Notes: generated by a model not told the origin, from the sequence alone. Shown: positions 9,469-18,759, numbered from the stretch's first letter. The stretch is DNA of 62,781 bases from Methanobrevibacter sp. UBA412 (GCA_002495685.1 DAGJ01000018.1:1-62781); one strand, 5' to 3'. Numbers and translations are program-made.

Positions 9469-10044
9469 ATGCCTGAGATGAGAATGGATTGTCCTGTATG
9501 TCATAAAAAGAATAGTGCAGTTAGTGATACAAAAACTGTGAAAATTCCATATTTTGGAGAAGTTATGGAATCTAGTATAATTTGTGAGGCTTGTGGTTTT
9601 AAACACAGTGATGTTATGAGTTTAGAACAACATGATCCTGCACGTCATAGTCTTAAAATTAATAAAGATAATTTAAGTAGTAGAGTTATTCGTTCTCAAA
9701 GTGCAACTGTTTCTATTCCTGAAATTGGTATTAAAGTTGAGCCTGGCCCAAAATCTCAGGGTTATGTTTCTAATGTAGAAGGGGTTATTGTTAGATTTAA
9801 AGATGCTACTCAAAGGGCTTTAACACTGTTTGATGATGAGGAATCTCAAAGTAATGGGAAAAAAGTTTTCAATGAATTAGATAAAATTTTAAATGGTGAT
9901 TTAGAGGTTACATTAATTATTGATGATCCTTTCGGTCAAAGTAAAATTATGGATTTAAAAAGTGTAGAAACTCATTTAAGTGAGGAAGAACTTAAGCATT
10001 TGAAAACTGGATTTACTATTATTGATAATGATTCTGAAGAGTGA
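9469..10044 (+). CDS. ZPR1-type zinc finger protein
   Basis: A single-domain archaeal relative of eukaryotic ZPR1, which binds translation factor EF1A. A four-cysteine zinc site is formed by Cys8, Cys11, Cys39 and Cys42, followed by the beta-rich ZPR1 domain (GIKVEPGPKSQG, then GVIVRFKDAT). The upstream in-frame ATG at 9451 overlaps the GAGAGG ribosome binding site at 9453-9458, so the ATG at 9469 is the start, giving 191 aa. It follows the 2-phosphoglycerate kinase gene by 50 bases. Confidence 0.88.
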   Translation: MPEMRMDCPVCHKKNSAVSDTKTVKIPYFGEVMESSIICEACGFKHSDVMSLEQHDPARHSLKINKDNLSSRVIRSQSATVSIPEIGIKVEPGPKSQGYVSNVEGVIVRFKDATQRALTLFDDEESQSNGKKVFNELDKILNGDLEVTLIIDDPFGQSKIMDLKSVETHLSEEELKHLKTGFTIIDNDSEE

Positions 10045-10059
10045 AAATTTTATTTTTTT

Positions 10060-10737
10060 TTAGGTTTTAATTGTTCCTATAGATGTATCTTTAACAATAT
10101 GCCAATATTGGGATTTTATATTATCAAAACTTCCTCTTTTGGCTCCTAGCATATGTTCGGCATTGTATGTGAAAACATTTAATTTTAATACGGCTTTTCT
10201 TTCAGGCCATAAGTTAATTGTGTAGTGTATTATTGGTAATGTGATTGATAAACTTACTACAAGGAATTCTAATGCTTCATCATAATAAGAAGGGTTAAAT
10301 ACTTTTTCTTCTATTCCTTCATTTAATAATTTTTCCATTATTTTTTCTAAAGATTCCATTCTTTTTATTAATATATCTTGGAATAGTTCAGGGTTACGTG
10401 TGTAAACATTATGGATTTTTTCTGTGTCTTTGTATACATCAATTATTTCCATTATCATATTAGATAATTTTTCTAATGTGGAATAATTTGGATTGTTGAA
10501 GATTTTTTCTAGGCTTCTTAGTTCTGTTTTTATCTGTCTGTTTACAATTATTTTTTTTACTTCTTCTTTATTTTTAAAATGGTAGTAGAATGTTCCTTTT
10601 ACAATGTGTAAATCTTTTATGATATCTTTAATTGTTACATTACTATATCCTTTTTCGTAGAATAGATGCCATGCTGAATTTATTATTTCTTCTTTCCGTT
10701 CATCTGGTGGTAGGGATACTCTTGTTTTATTCACCAT
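10060..10737 (-). CDS. TetR-family transcriptional regulator
   Basis: A 225 aa one-component repressor. Residues about 14-62 form the TetR helix-turn-helix, with LFYEKGYSNVTIKDI and KGTFYYHFKNKEE as the characteristic core. The remaining all-helical region would bind an unknown ligand. The gene diverges from a radical SAM gene, and the shared spacer has a paired TGAC/GTCA-type operator candidate over the predicted radical SAM transcription start. It probably controls that gene and possibly itself. Confidence 0.9.
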   Translation of the reverse strand: MVNKTRVSLPPDERKEEIINSAWHLFYEKGYSNVTIKDIIKDLHIVKGTFYYHFKNKEEVKKIIVNRQIKTELRSLEKIFNNPNYSTLEKLSNMIMEIIDVYKDTEKIHNVYTRNPELFQDILIKRMESLEKIMEKLLNEGIEEKVFNPSYYDEALEFLVVSLSITLPIIHYTINLWPERKAVLKLNVFTYNAEHMLGAKRGSFDNIKSQYWHIVKDTSIGTIKT

Positions 10738-10791
10738 TTTTTTATCTCCAAATACTCTTTTTTGATGTTATTTTTTATTTTTGTAGAAAGG

Positions 10792-10799
10792 TTTATATA
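10792..10799 (+). promoter_or_regulatory. TATA box for the radical SAM/SPASM gene
   Basis: TTTATATA is preceded by the purine-rich GAAAGG, a plausible BRE. Transcription would start near 10824, about 80 bases before the ATG at 10903. The operator candidate starts right there. Confidence 0.55.
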
Positions 10800-10825
10800 T
10801 AATTATATACAATTTTTAACTAAGA

Positions 10826-10847
10826 GTCAGTGACCTTTAGTCAGTCA
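10826..10847. promoter_or_regulatory. Candidate TetR operator
   Basis: The half-sites TCAGTGAC (10827-10834) and GTCAGTCA (10840-10847) are inverted with 6 of 8 matches around a 5-base centre. The inner TGAC and GTCA match perfectly. AGTCAGT is also directly repeated at 10825 and 10839. The site overlaps the predicted transcription start of the radical SAM gene, where a bound repressor would block transcription. Confidence 0.5.
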
Positions 10848-10902
10848 TTTAAATAAAACTTTGCAAAAACACTCTTCAAGAAAAAAGAAGAAGGGAAATA
10901 AA

Positions 10903-12375
10903 ATGAACACAGAAGAAGATGAAGAAAATATTGAAAAAATGATAAAAACCTTTGAAGACATAATAAATAACCCTTTATCTCAAAAAATGTTAAACAATGC
11001 ATTAGTTTACTGTAACAAATGTGGAAAAACACGATTAGAATCTGCACTAGATTATTACCTCGGAAAACAAGACAATATATGCTTAAAATGCAAAGTAACC
11101 TACGAATTAGTAGAAATAGTAATACATAAAGCATTAAAAAGTTTTAACACATCAGAAGAATCTTTAATAAAAACCATGCAGGATGAATACTGGGAAAAAG
11201 GATTAATAAGCACTTTCAAAGGAATGGCAACATTTGGAGTAAAAAAACCATTCACACCAGGAGCACCATTCCAAATAGTATGGAACATAACACAAGCATG
11301 TAACTTTAACTGTATACACTGTTATGAAAATGCTGGAAAAAAGGGCCCTGATGAATTAAACAAAGAAGAAATATTAAATGGAATAGATAAATTAGCAGAT
11401 CTTGGAATAGCATCTTTAGCATTTAGTGGAGGAGAACCATCAATACATCCACACATTAAAGAATTCATTAAACATGCCAACGACCGTGGTTTGTACGTAA
11501 GTATGGCTACAAATGGATATATTTTCAATGATTATGAAAAAGCAAAAGAATTAAAAGATTTAGGATTACAATTTGTGCAAATAAGTTTAGATGGAGTAAA
11601 TCCAAAAACACATGATAATTTCAGGCAAAAAGATGGATCATGGAAACGAGCAATAGAAGCTATTAAAAACTTTAAAAAAGCAGGAGTATTTGTTGAAATA
11701 TCAACAACAGCAACTAAGAAAAACAAAGATGAAATCCCTGAAATGATAACTTTTTTAAGAAGTATAAATGTTGATTGGTTTGTATTATATAACTTTATAC
11801 CAACAGGAAAAGGAGCAGAAATTAGTGAAATAGATTTATCTCCTGAAGAAAGGTTAAATCTTTTAGAATTAATTTATAAGGAAAATAGTAAAGGCGAAAT
11901 GCAAATACTATCCACAGCACCACAATTTGCAGATGTAGTAACTCATACATTCAATAATGACCAAATGATACCTACACACTTTTATAATGTTGAATATAGT
12001 AATCCTGCAATGATGAAATTATCAGAATTTGTAGGAGGCTGTGGAGCAGGAAGATTTTATATGAGTATAGAACCTAATGGAGATATTTATCCATGTGTAT
12101 TCTTCCCCCATGAAAAAGAAGTTAAATTAGGAAATATCCGTGATGATGTTGAAAATATATGGACAAATAATCCATTACTAATGAAATTAAGAGATAAAGA
12201 TGCATTATTGGGCCATTGTGGAGTTTGTGACTCTAGATATATATGCGGAGGATGTAGAGCTAGAGCTTACAATTACTTCCATGATGTAACATATCCAGAT
12301 CCCGGATGTGAAAAAAATAAAAATGCATGGGATAAAATCATAGAAAAAGAATCTAGTGAATATTTAGCTAAATAA
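10903..12375 (+). CDS. Radical SAM enzyme with SPASM domain
   Basis: The radical SAM cluster motif CNFNCIHC (Cys133, 137, 140) follows an N-terminal helical region with two CxxC pairs (Cys37/40 and Cys60/63), a possible extra metal site. AFSGGEPSIHP is the usual SAM-binding GGEP motif. The last 110 residues have seven cysteines in a SPASM-like pattern (GGCGAG, YPC, GHCGVC, YICGGC, PGC), which would hold one or two auxiliary Fe-S clusters. SPASM enzymes often modify peptides or proteins, but no precursor peptide gene is visible. The ATG at 10903 follows a GAAGG-type site; an upstream in-frame TTG lacks one. TetR control is likely. Confidence 0.88.
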   Translation: MNTEEDEENIEKMIKTFEDIINNPLSQKMLNNALVYCNKCGKTRLESALDYYLGKQDNICLKCKVTYELVEIVIHKALKSFNTSEESLIKTMQDEYWEKGLISTFKGMATFGVKKPFTPGAPFQIVWNITQACNFNCIHCYENAGKKGPDELNKEEILNGIDKLADLGIASLAFSGGEPSIHPHIKEFIKHANDRGLYVSMATNGYIFNDYEKAKELKDLGLQFVQISLDGVNPKTHDNFRQKDGSWKRAIEAIKNFKKAGVFVEISTTATKKNKDEIPEMITFLRSINVDWFVLYNFIPTGKGAEISEIDLSPEERLNLLELIYKENSKGEMQILSTAPQFADVVTHTFNNDQMIPTHFYNVEYSNPAMMKLSEFVGGCGAGRFYMSIEPNGDIYPCVFFPHEKEVKLGNIRDDVENIWTNNPLLMKLRDKDALLGHCGVCDSRYICGGCRARAYNYFHDVTYPDPGCEKNKNAWDKIIEKESSEYLAK

Positions 12376-12435
12376 TATTTTTTAAAAATAGTTATTTTCT
12401 TTGAAGATAAAAAAATTAAAGGAAAATATTTTTAA

Positions 12436-12939
12436 TTAATATTCTTCTTCACCTTCAGTTTCTTCTGATATATTAGATGATGAAAATTCAGCAAAATCTT
12501 CGTCTTCTTCTTCAACATCTTTAAGTTTCATTGTTCTTTTAACATCCATTGCTAAAGCATCACAATCTGCCTTTATTGCATCTAAATGTAATAATATTCT
12601 TTCTTTTTCTTTATTGATTCTAGTAATATTATTATATGCATATGTTGATTCTTTTAACATTTCATATTCTATTGTAGTGTATGGGTAATCGTTTAATTGT
12701 TTACATACATTTTGTAGAACATCTCCAAGGAATCTGTTCATTTCTACTTTTACTCTTTCTCTAATCATCTTGTCAGAGTCTAAGTTTTCTTTCATTAAAC
12801 GTACTACTTCTGCTTTAGCGAAAGGTAAATCATCATCAGGTACTTCTTCTACCGTTTCTGTGATTTGTTCTTCAGTTTCTTCGTTTTCTTCAGTGCTATT
12901 TTCCTCTTCCATATTTACTTCTTCATATTCTTCTGACAT
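12436..12939 (-). CDS. Histone-fold protein with C-terminal coiled coil
   Basis: A 167 aa, very acidic protein. Residues 38-102, starting [10 protein letters not shown], align without gaps over 65 positions to HMfB-type archaeal histones, including the TI pair of the last loop (Thr54-Ile55 in HMfB numbering). Residues about 103-140 continue as a charged heptad-like helix, and both ends are acidic tails. Key DNA-contact or clamp residues are changed: Arg19 to Asp, Arg52 to Tyr, Lys53 to Thr, Lys56 to Glu, Asp59 to Met. It may therefore not wrap DNA normally. Of two starts, ATG 12939 has better spacing (10) from AGGAG than ATG 12945 (4). It resembles the recently described coiled-coil histone variants. 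Confidence 0.75.
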   Translation of the reverse strand: MSEEYEEVNMEEENSTEENEETEEQITETVEEVPDDDLPFAKAEVVRLMKENLDSDKMIRERVKVEMNRFLGDVLQNVCKQLNDYPYTTIEYEMLKESTYAYNNITRINKEKERILLHLDAIKADCDALAMDVKRTMKLKDVEEEDEDFAEFSSSNISEETEGEEEY

Positions 12940-13011
12940 AATCATTAAACTCCTGTGAAATTTTTATTTTTTTTAAAATTTTTTATTTTTGTAAAAAAAA
13001 GCTTCTACTTT

Positions 13012-13028
13012 AATAAGTATTGCTTATT
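13012..13028. promoter_or_regulatory. 17-bp palindrome in the leader of the histone-fold gene
   Basis: AATAAG-TATTG-CTTATT is a perfect 6-bp inverted repeat with a 5-base centre. It lies just downstream of the predicted transcription start for the minus-strand gene, so it could be an operator or an RNA hairpin in a long leader of about 100 bases. Confidence 0.35.
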
Positions 13029-13063
13029 TCATCTATGTGTATACCTATATTTGTTTTAAGCAG

Positions 13064-13071
13064 TATATAAA
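13064..13071 (-). promoter_or_regulatory. TATA box for the histone-fold gene
   Basis: On the minus strand this reads TTTATATA. Predicted transcription would begin near 13045, leaving an unusually long leader of about 105 bases before the ATG at 12939. Bases 13072-13208 show no gene. Confidence 0.5.
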
Positions 13072-13208
13072 CATATTTAAAATTATTGCAAAACAATATA
13101 ATTTTTCAAGTAGTGTAAAGGAAAACTATAATAATTATTAAAGCTTACTATAAGAATTTTAATAGTGCGAAAAATGAGGAAAAAGAAACTAAAAAAAATA
13201 GAAAAAAT

Positions 13209-14036
13209 TTATATATCTAAACTAAAATTTAAACTACGAGTAGAATGAGTCAAAGCACCTAAAGAAATAATATCCACATCTAAACTAGCATAATTAAGAA
13301 TAGTCTCTTCAGTAATCCCACCAGATAATTCAACTAATACATTATCACGTAAACCCTCATTTTTTAATATATTCAATGTTTTAAGAGCTTCATCAGGATT
13401 CATATTATCAAACATTACAATATCTGCACCATTTTTAGCTGCAATTACTGCATCATCACTATTTTCAACTTCAATTTCTATTTTTTTAGAAAAACTAACA
13501 TTACAATGAGCAAGTTTTAATGCTTCAGCAACGCCCCCAACAATAGCAATATGATTATCTTTAATTAAAACCATATCATCTAAACCATTTCTATGAGGAT
13601 CTCCTCCCCCAATAATTATAGCTTCTTTATCAAATTTTTGTAAAGCTGGAGAAGTTTTTCTTGTACCTGCAATTTTTAAGTTAGGATTAATTTTATGAAC
13701 TTCATTTACAATATTAAATGTTTTAGTAGCCACGCCACTCATTCTCATTAAAAGATTAAGAACTGTACGTTCTATAAGTAAAATAGTTTTAGCTAAACCT
13801 TTAAATTCTATTAATCTATCCCCTGGTTTAATAATATCTCCATTATTCAAACTACTTAATATAGAAACATTATATTCTTCAAAAATTTCTTTAATAATAT
13901 TAATACCTGCAAGAATACCTGTATCTTTAGATAATATAAAACCTTCAACAACAATATCTGAATTTATTAAAGCATTAGAAGTTATATCTCCATAACCTTC
14001 ATCTTCTGTTAACATATACTTAATTATTTCATCCAT
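13209..14036 (-). CDS. nadC: Nicotinate-nucleotide pyrophosphorylase (quinolinate phosphoribosyltransferase)
   Basis: It converts quinolinate and PRPP to nicotinate mononucleotide in de novo NAD synthesis. The substrate-binding segment GTRKTSPALQ is in the middle, followed by GGGDPHRNGLDD and VLIKDNHI. EVENSDDA and VMFDNM form the later barrel strands, and SGGI lies near the C-terminus. The 275 aa length is normal. The preceding pathway gene, nadA, lies 2 kb away on the opposite strand, and no aspartate dehydrogenase or oxidase gene is present in the window. Confidence 0.96.
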   Translation of the reverse strand: MDEIIKYMLTEDEGYGDITSNALINSDIVVEGFILSKDTGILAGINIIKEIFEEYNVSILSSLNNGDIIKPGDRLIEFKGLAKTILLIERTVLNLLMRMSGVATKTFNIVNEVHKINPNLKIAGTRKTSPALQKFDKEAIIIGGGDPHRNGLDDMVLIKDNHIAIVGGVAEALKLAHCNVSFSKKIEIEVENSDDAVIAAKNGADIVMFDNMNPDEALKTLNILKNEGLRDNVLVELSGGITEETILNYASLDVDIISLGALTHSTRSLNFSLDI

Positions 14037-14202
14037 ATATAATCCCTTAAAATCTTATTAATAAATTTATAACAAAAAAGATTTATTTATAATATTTAAT
14101 TTAAATTTAATATTATTTATTAGTATTTAATTTTATATTAAATGAGAAATATAAATATTAAAGACGAATTTTTATAATTCTTAAAAAAAAGGAAAAATTT
14201 AT

Positions 14203-15099
14203 ATGGAAATTGAATTTTTAGGAACAGCATCTGCAGTACCAAGTAAACAAAGAAACCACTCTAGCATAAGTTTAAAAGCATTTGGTGAAGTAATATTATT
14301 TGACTGTGGTGAAGGAACACAAAAACAATTAACTTATGCCCATATTAGTCCAATGAAAATAGAAAAAATTTTCATAACACATTTCCATGGAGACCATATA
14401 CTTGGGTTACCTGGACTTATACAATCAATGGGTTTTAGAGGTAGGGAGAAACCTTTAGATGTATATGGTCCTAAAGGAGTAAATGCCCTATTTAATGCAA
14501 TTCAACATATAGGTTATTTTGTAATAAATTTCCCATTAAATTTTCATGAAATTTTAGAAGAAGGAGAAGTAATAGACAACGAGGAATATATTATAGAATG
14601 TGCATTTGCAGACCACAATGTTCCAGCATTAGCTTACTCTATTACTGAAAAAAAGAAACCACGATTTTTAAGAGAAAAAGCAATAGAATTAGGTGTTCCA
14701 ATTGGTCCTGATTTTGGAAAATTACATAATGGCGAGTCTGTAATAGTTGATGGTCAAGAAATAACCCCTAAAATGGTGTTAGGACCTCCAAGAAAAGGTA
14801 GGAAAATAACATATTCTGGAGATACAAGACCTAATGAAAGAATTGTGAAACTAGCAGAAGATAGCGATATATTAATACATGAATCAACTTATGATTCCAG
14901 TGATTGTGAAAAAGCAAAAGATCACTCTCATTCAACATCTAAAGAAGCAGCAAATATAGCGAAAAAAGCAAATGTTAAACAGTTAATTTTAACACATTTC
15001 AGTACTCGTTATACGAATACTTTAACTATAGAAAAAGAAGCATCTGAAGTTTTTAAAAATAGTGTAGTTGCATATGATTTCATGAAGATAGAACTTTAA
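14203..15099 (+). CDS. rnz: Ribonuclease Z
   Basis: This metallo-beta-lactamase-fold endonuclease removes 3' trailers from tRNA precursors. The zinc motif HFHGDH is at residues 60-65. GTASAVPSKQRNHSS is the family N-terminus. CAFADHNVPALAYSI, TYSGDTRPNE and HEST supply the remaining ligands and catalytic residues, and LTHFSTRY closes the site. The 298 aa length fits the short RNase Z form. The mechanosensitive channel gene follows after 24 bases. Confidence 0.95.
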   Translation: MEIEFLGTASAVPSKQRNHSSISLKAFGEVILFDCGEGTQKQLTYAHISPMKIEKIFITHFHGDHILGLPGLIQSMGFRGREKPLDVYGPKGVNALFNAIQHIGYFVINFPLNFHEILEEGEVIDNEEYIIECAFADHNVPALAYSITEKKKPRFLREKAIELGVPIGPDFGKLHNGESVIVDGQEITPKMVLGPPRKGRKITYSGDTRPNERIVKLAEDSDILIHESTYDSSDCEKAKDHSHSTSKEAANIAKKANVKQLILTHFSTRYTNTLTIEKEASEVFKNSVVAYDFMKIEL

Positions 15100-15123
15100 A
15101 GATAAAATAAAGAAGATTATATT

Positions 15124-15915
15124 ATGATTCCAACATTATCCCAAATATTAGATCTAAGTTTTTTAGACACTTTTTTCTACATTATTATCATTTTAATTGT
15201 AGCTTATATAAGTTTACATATTTTAAGTAGTATAATTACAAAGTTTTGGAAAAAATTCAATATGGATTTAACCATATTATATTTAATTACTGATTTATTA
15301 AAATATATAATCCTAATTTTTGCATTAGCTTGGATTTTAAAGTTAATAGGAATAGATTTACAAGGAATAATTATTAGTTTAGGTTTAATTGGTATTGTAG
15401 TAGGTTTTGCTGCTAAGGATGTTTTCAGTAACTTTATAGGTGGAATATTTTTAATTACAGATAAAAATATTAAAGTTGGAGAAATTATTAGTGTGGATGA
15501 TTTAAAAGGTAAAGTTTCAAAAGTTACTTTCAGAAACACTGAAATTATAACAGTTGATGGATTTAGAGTAACAATACCTAACAGCACATTAAATACTGAA
15601 ATGTATGTAAATTATCCTAAATTAGAATTAAATAAAATAGTATTAGAAGTATTGGTTCCTTTTGGAATTGATTTGAAAGCATTTAGTGATGATTTTGTTG
15701 AAAAATTTGAAGAAAAATCTTGGGTAATGTCTGGAAAAAAACCAATAGTTTATGATATGGATATAAGTGAATTTGGAAGTCAAGTTAAACTATTTATTTG
15801 GGTTAATGATTATACTAAAGTTAGTGAATATACTTTAGAATTAGGTGATGAAGTCAGACAGATTATTGAAAAACATAATAAGAATAAAGTCTTGAAAATT
15901 GAAAAGAAAGTATGA
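15124..15915 (+). CDS. mscS: Small mechanosensitive channel, MscS family
   Basis: A membrane channel that opens under hypo-osmotic stress. Three hydrophobic segments fill residues about 15-100; the third, pore-lining one is rich in Gly and Ala (LGLIGIVVGFAAKD). The beta domain follows (VGEIISVDDLKGKVSKV, then TIPNSTL), and then a C-terminal alpha/beta vestibule. At 263 aa it is close to the minimal MscS size. Confidence 0.92.
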   Translation: MIPTLSQILDLSFLDTFFYIIIILIVAYISLHILSSIITKFWKKFNMDLTILYLITDLLKYIILIFALAWILKLIGIDLQGIIISLGLIGIVVGFAAKDVFSNFIGGIFLITDKNIKVGEIISVDDLKGKVSKVTFRNTEIITVDGFRVTIPNSTLNTEMYVNYPKLELNKIVLEVLVPFGIDLKAFSDDFVEKFEEKSWVMSGKKPIVYDMDISEFGSQVKLFIWVNDYTKVSEYTLELGDEVRQIIEKHNKNKVLKIEKKV

Positions 15916-16024
15916 ATGGAATAATTTTTTTTAAATAAAAAAATTTTTATAACAATAGTTATATAGTACTTATTTTAATATAATGATTCATAAAATATAT
16001 AAAAAAAGTAGGGAAGAGAAAAAA

Positions 16025-16945
16025 ATGGAAAATAAAATACTGATTGAAGAAATTCTTAAATTAAAAGAAGAAAAAAATGCAATAATACTTGCACACAATT
16101 ACCAACCAAAAGAAATCCAAGAAGTAGCTGATTTCCTTGGAGACTCACTAGAATTATGTATTAAAGCATCTGAAATAGAAGATAAAGATATAGTCGTATT
16201 CTGTGGAGTAGACTTCATGGCAGAAACAGCATATATACTAAATCCAAATAAAAAAATCCTCATACCAGATGTTGAAGCAGAATGCCCAATGGCACACATG
16301 TTAAATGCAGAACAAATAAAAGAAGCAAAAAAACAATACCCTAAAGCACCAGTTGTATTATATGTTAATAGTTTAGCTGAAGCAAAAGCCGAATCAGACA
16401 TATTATGTACCAGTGGAAATGCATTAAAAATAGTAGAAAGTTTAGATTCAGACACAATACTATTCGGACCAGACACAAACCTTGGAAGATACGTGGAAAA
16501 ACAAACCGACAAAAAAATCATACCAATACCAGGAGACGGTCACTGCTACGTACATAAAAAATATGAAGTAAAAGATATTGATAATGCTAAAAAAACACAT
16601 CCAAATGCAGATGTTATTGTACACCCAGAATGTGATATAGAAGTTCAAAATGCTGCAGATTACGTGTTAAGTACTGGTGGAATGTTAAATCATATTAAAA
16701 ATTCAGAGAAAGATGAATTTATTATAGGAACAGAAATTGATTTCATGACAAGAGTAGAGAATGAAACTTCTGGTAAAAAATTATATCCTCTACTTTCAGA
16801 TGCAATCTGTGAAACTATGAAATTACATACCCTAAAAAATCTTAAAAATGCTCTTCAAAATGAAGAACATATTGTAAAAGTCCCAGAAGATATTCGGGAA
16901 AAATCTTTCAATGCAGTAAACAAAATGATACAAGCATCTAAATAA
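16025..16945 (+). CDS. nadA: Quinolinate synthase A
   Basis: This [4Fe-4S] enzyme condenses iminoaspartate with dihydroxyacetone phosphate to quinolinate. Family motifs include ILAHNYQPKEIQEVADFLGDS at the N-terminus, FCGVDFMAETA, ECPMAHM, FGPDTNLGRYV and the C-terminal CETMKLHTL. Conserved cysteines in FCGVDF, GDGHC and AICETM are cluster candidates. The ATG at 16025 follows AGGGAAGAG and gives the usual 306 aa; an in-frame ATG at 15983 would add 14 atypical residues. It acts before NadC at 13.2 kb. Confidence 0.95.
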   Translation: MENKILIEEILKLKEEKNAIILAHNYQPKEIQEVADFLGDSLELCIKASEIEDKDIVVFCGVDFMAETAYILNPNKKILIPDVEAECPMAHMLNAEQIKEAKKQYPKAPVVLYVNSLAEAKAESDILCTSGNALKIVESLDSDTILFGPDTNLGRYVEKQTDKKIIPIPGDGHCYVHKKYEVKDIDNAKKTHPNADVIVHPECDIEVQNAADYVLSTGGMLNHIKNSEKDEFIIGTEIDFMTRVENETSGKKLYPLLSDAICETMKLHTLKNLKNALQNEEHIVKVPEDIREKSFNAVNKMIQASK

Positions 16946-16997
16946 AAAAACCTTTCCCTATACATTAAAAATTAAATCACTTCTTTTTATTCTTTTT

Positions 16998-17282
16998 TTA
17001 TCCCATATCCTCAAGAAAACTTGATAAAAAATATTTCATTTCAATTTCTTCACGTGCCACAAAATCTTCAGGTTTTATTTGAAATCCATCAACATTAAAC
17101 GGATAAAACTTTTCAGAGTATTTCATAGTTAAAATTAAAGAATCATCCTTAAGTTTTTTCTCCCCATCTGTTAAATTATTATATAAAAAACTAAGAGAAT
17201 TCTTATCTAAATCCGAAATATTATAAGTAATATAACCAATATTATTAGATTCTATACCATAATCAACTAATTTCACAATCAT
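16998..17282 (-). CDS. Small hypothetical protein
   Basis: A 94 aa soluble, acidic protein that I do not recognise. No cysteine motif, membrane segment or signal peptide is seen. The start at 17282 follows GGAGG with 10-base spacing; the longer frame from a TTG at 17300 would begin on the ribosome binding site itself. It starts 25 bases downstream of the MetX-like hydrolase gene on the same strand and probably shares its transcript. Confidence 0.65.
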   Translation of the reverse strand: MIVKLVDYGIESNNIGYITYNISDLDKNSLSFLYNNLTDGEKKLKDDSLILTMKYSEKFYPFNVDGFQIKPEDFVAREEIEMKYFLSSFLEDMG

Positions 17283-17306
17283 TTTAATAAAACCCTCCAA
17301 AAAATT

Positions 17307-18293
17307 TTATTCTTTAAATTCTTTTAAGAAATCCTCTATTTTATCACTAACTTGTTTTAACTCATAAGATCCAAGATGACCATGTAATGATTTGAAAATA
17401 ATTAATTCAGAACCTGAAACAATATTATGTAATGGAATTCCATCTAATTCAGGAGGGAAAAATTCATCACCTTCAATTGCTATTATTAATAATTTAGATT
17501 TTAATTTTCCTAAATCTTTCTCAATATCATAATTTAAAGAAGCATTATTATTATAAATTAAATCATTAGGATCATCTAAAACACCTTCTTCAGCTAACAT
17601 AATCATTTCTTCATCTATTTCATCATTGGAACATTCCCTATAATAAGATTTAGATTGTCCAAAAGTGTAGACTGATTCAGAAGCTAAACGTAAAGATCTA
17701 GCTAATTTTTTAGAATATTTACCCTCATTATAATCAGGGTCAGTTTCTATTATATGATTCATGAATTTAGATAAAGCATAATTATGACCTGCAGTTTTAT
17801 AACTACTTGCTAAAGAAATAGTGAAATCCATAAAATCAGGATATTCAGTTGCCCAAGTTAATGCTTCAAATCCTCCCATACTATTACCAATGACTCCAAT
17901 AATATGATTAATTCTGTATTTTTCTTTTAAAAATTTAATTTGAAAATTAACCATATCTTTTATATTGTACTTTGGAAAATTATGACCTAATGAAGTAGTA
18001 GATGGACTAGCACTTCCAGGTGATCCTAAAGTAGACATGCTTATTATGAAAAACTTATCAGTATCAATTACTTCACCAGGACCGGTTATTTCATTGATTC
18101 TTCGAACAGATTTATAACTTCCACTTGAACCATGACAATAAACAATAGCATTAATAACACGACCATATTTATCATATTTTGGTGTTCCTAATGTCCCATA
18201 TTCAACTTTAACCCCTCTTAGAACATCACCGGCTTCAAATTTAAATTCAGTGAGAAAATGACTTTCTTTTTTAATAGTATTTTCAATATCCAT
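17307..18293 (-). CDS. Alpha/beta hydrolase, MetX (homoserine O-acetyltransferase)-like
   Basis: An alpha/beta hydrolase of 328 aa. The nucleophile elbow GNSMGGFEA and the segment GSPGSASPSTTSLGHNFP place it in the MetX-like branch. The acid is probably the Asp in IAIEGDEFFPPE and the base the His in SLHGHLGSYE. True homoserine acetyltransferases are usually about 370 aa and carry a longer lid, so the acyl acceptor is uncertain. The aspartokinase to asd group at 40-44 kb supplies the semialdehyde that leads to homoserine. Confidence 0.78.
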   Translation of the reverse strand: MDIENTIKKESHFLTEFKFEAGDVLRGVKVEYGTLGTPKYDKYGRVINAIVYCHGSSGSYKSVRRINEITGPGEVIDTDKFFIISMSTLGSPGSASPSTTSLGHNFPKYNIKDMVNFQIKFLKEKYRINHIIGVIGNSMGGFEALTWATEYPDFMDFTISLASSYKTAGHNYALSKFMNHIIETDPDYNEGKYSKKLARSLRLASESVYTFGQSKSYYRECSNDEIDEEMIMLAEEGVLDDPNDLIYNNNASLNYDIEKDLGKLKSKLLIIAIEGDEFFPPELDGIPLHNIVSGSELIIFKSLHGHLGSYELKQVSDKIEDFLKEFKE

Positions 18294-18444
18294 AAACTAA
18301 GTAACCCTCCGTTTTTATATTTTTTAATTTTTATTATATTTATTTATTTAATAAAATTTTTTATAAACTACAATAAGATTAATTTAATATGATTAACTAA
18401 AATAATTATTAATTAAAAATAAAACATTAAGGATAGTAATTTAA

Positions 18445-18759
18445 ATGCCTGATGAGAAAGAAAATGAAGAAGTTAAAATAGAAACTAAAGGAAAAATTAA
18501 AGTAAATGATGATTTTGAATTTGAAGAAAAAAATCCTATTCTTGCAGCAGTATTATCCATAATCCCTGGTTTTGGTCAAATATACAATGGTGAAAAAGGT
18601 AAAGGTGCAGTAATATTATTAATATTCATTTTTATAGGTTTTTGCTTAGCTTACAGTGTATATCCAATAGTATTAAATATATTAATATGGATTTACAGTA
18701 TTGTTGATGCTTTCATTACTGCAAGAAAAATTAATAAAGAAAAAATTGTATATGATTAA
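18445..18759 (+). CDS. Small TM2-domain membrane protein
   Basis: About 35 charged residues are followed by a TM2-type module: two hydrophobic helices around IPGFGQIYNGEKGKGA, with a basic tail (ARKINKEK). TM2-family proteins are short two-helix membrane proteins without a settled role. It is not obviously coupled to a neighbour, although nucS follows on the same strand after 83 bases. Confidence 0.72.
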   Translation: MPDEKENEEVKIETKGKIKVNDDFEFEEKNPILAAVLSIIPGFGQIYNGEKGKGAVILLIFIFIGFCLAYSVYPIVLNILIWIYSIVDAFITARKINKEKIVYD

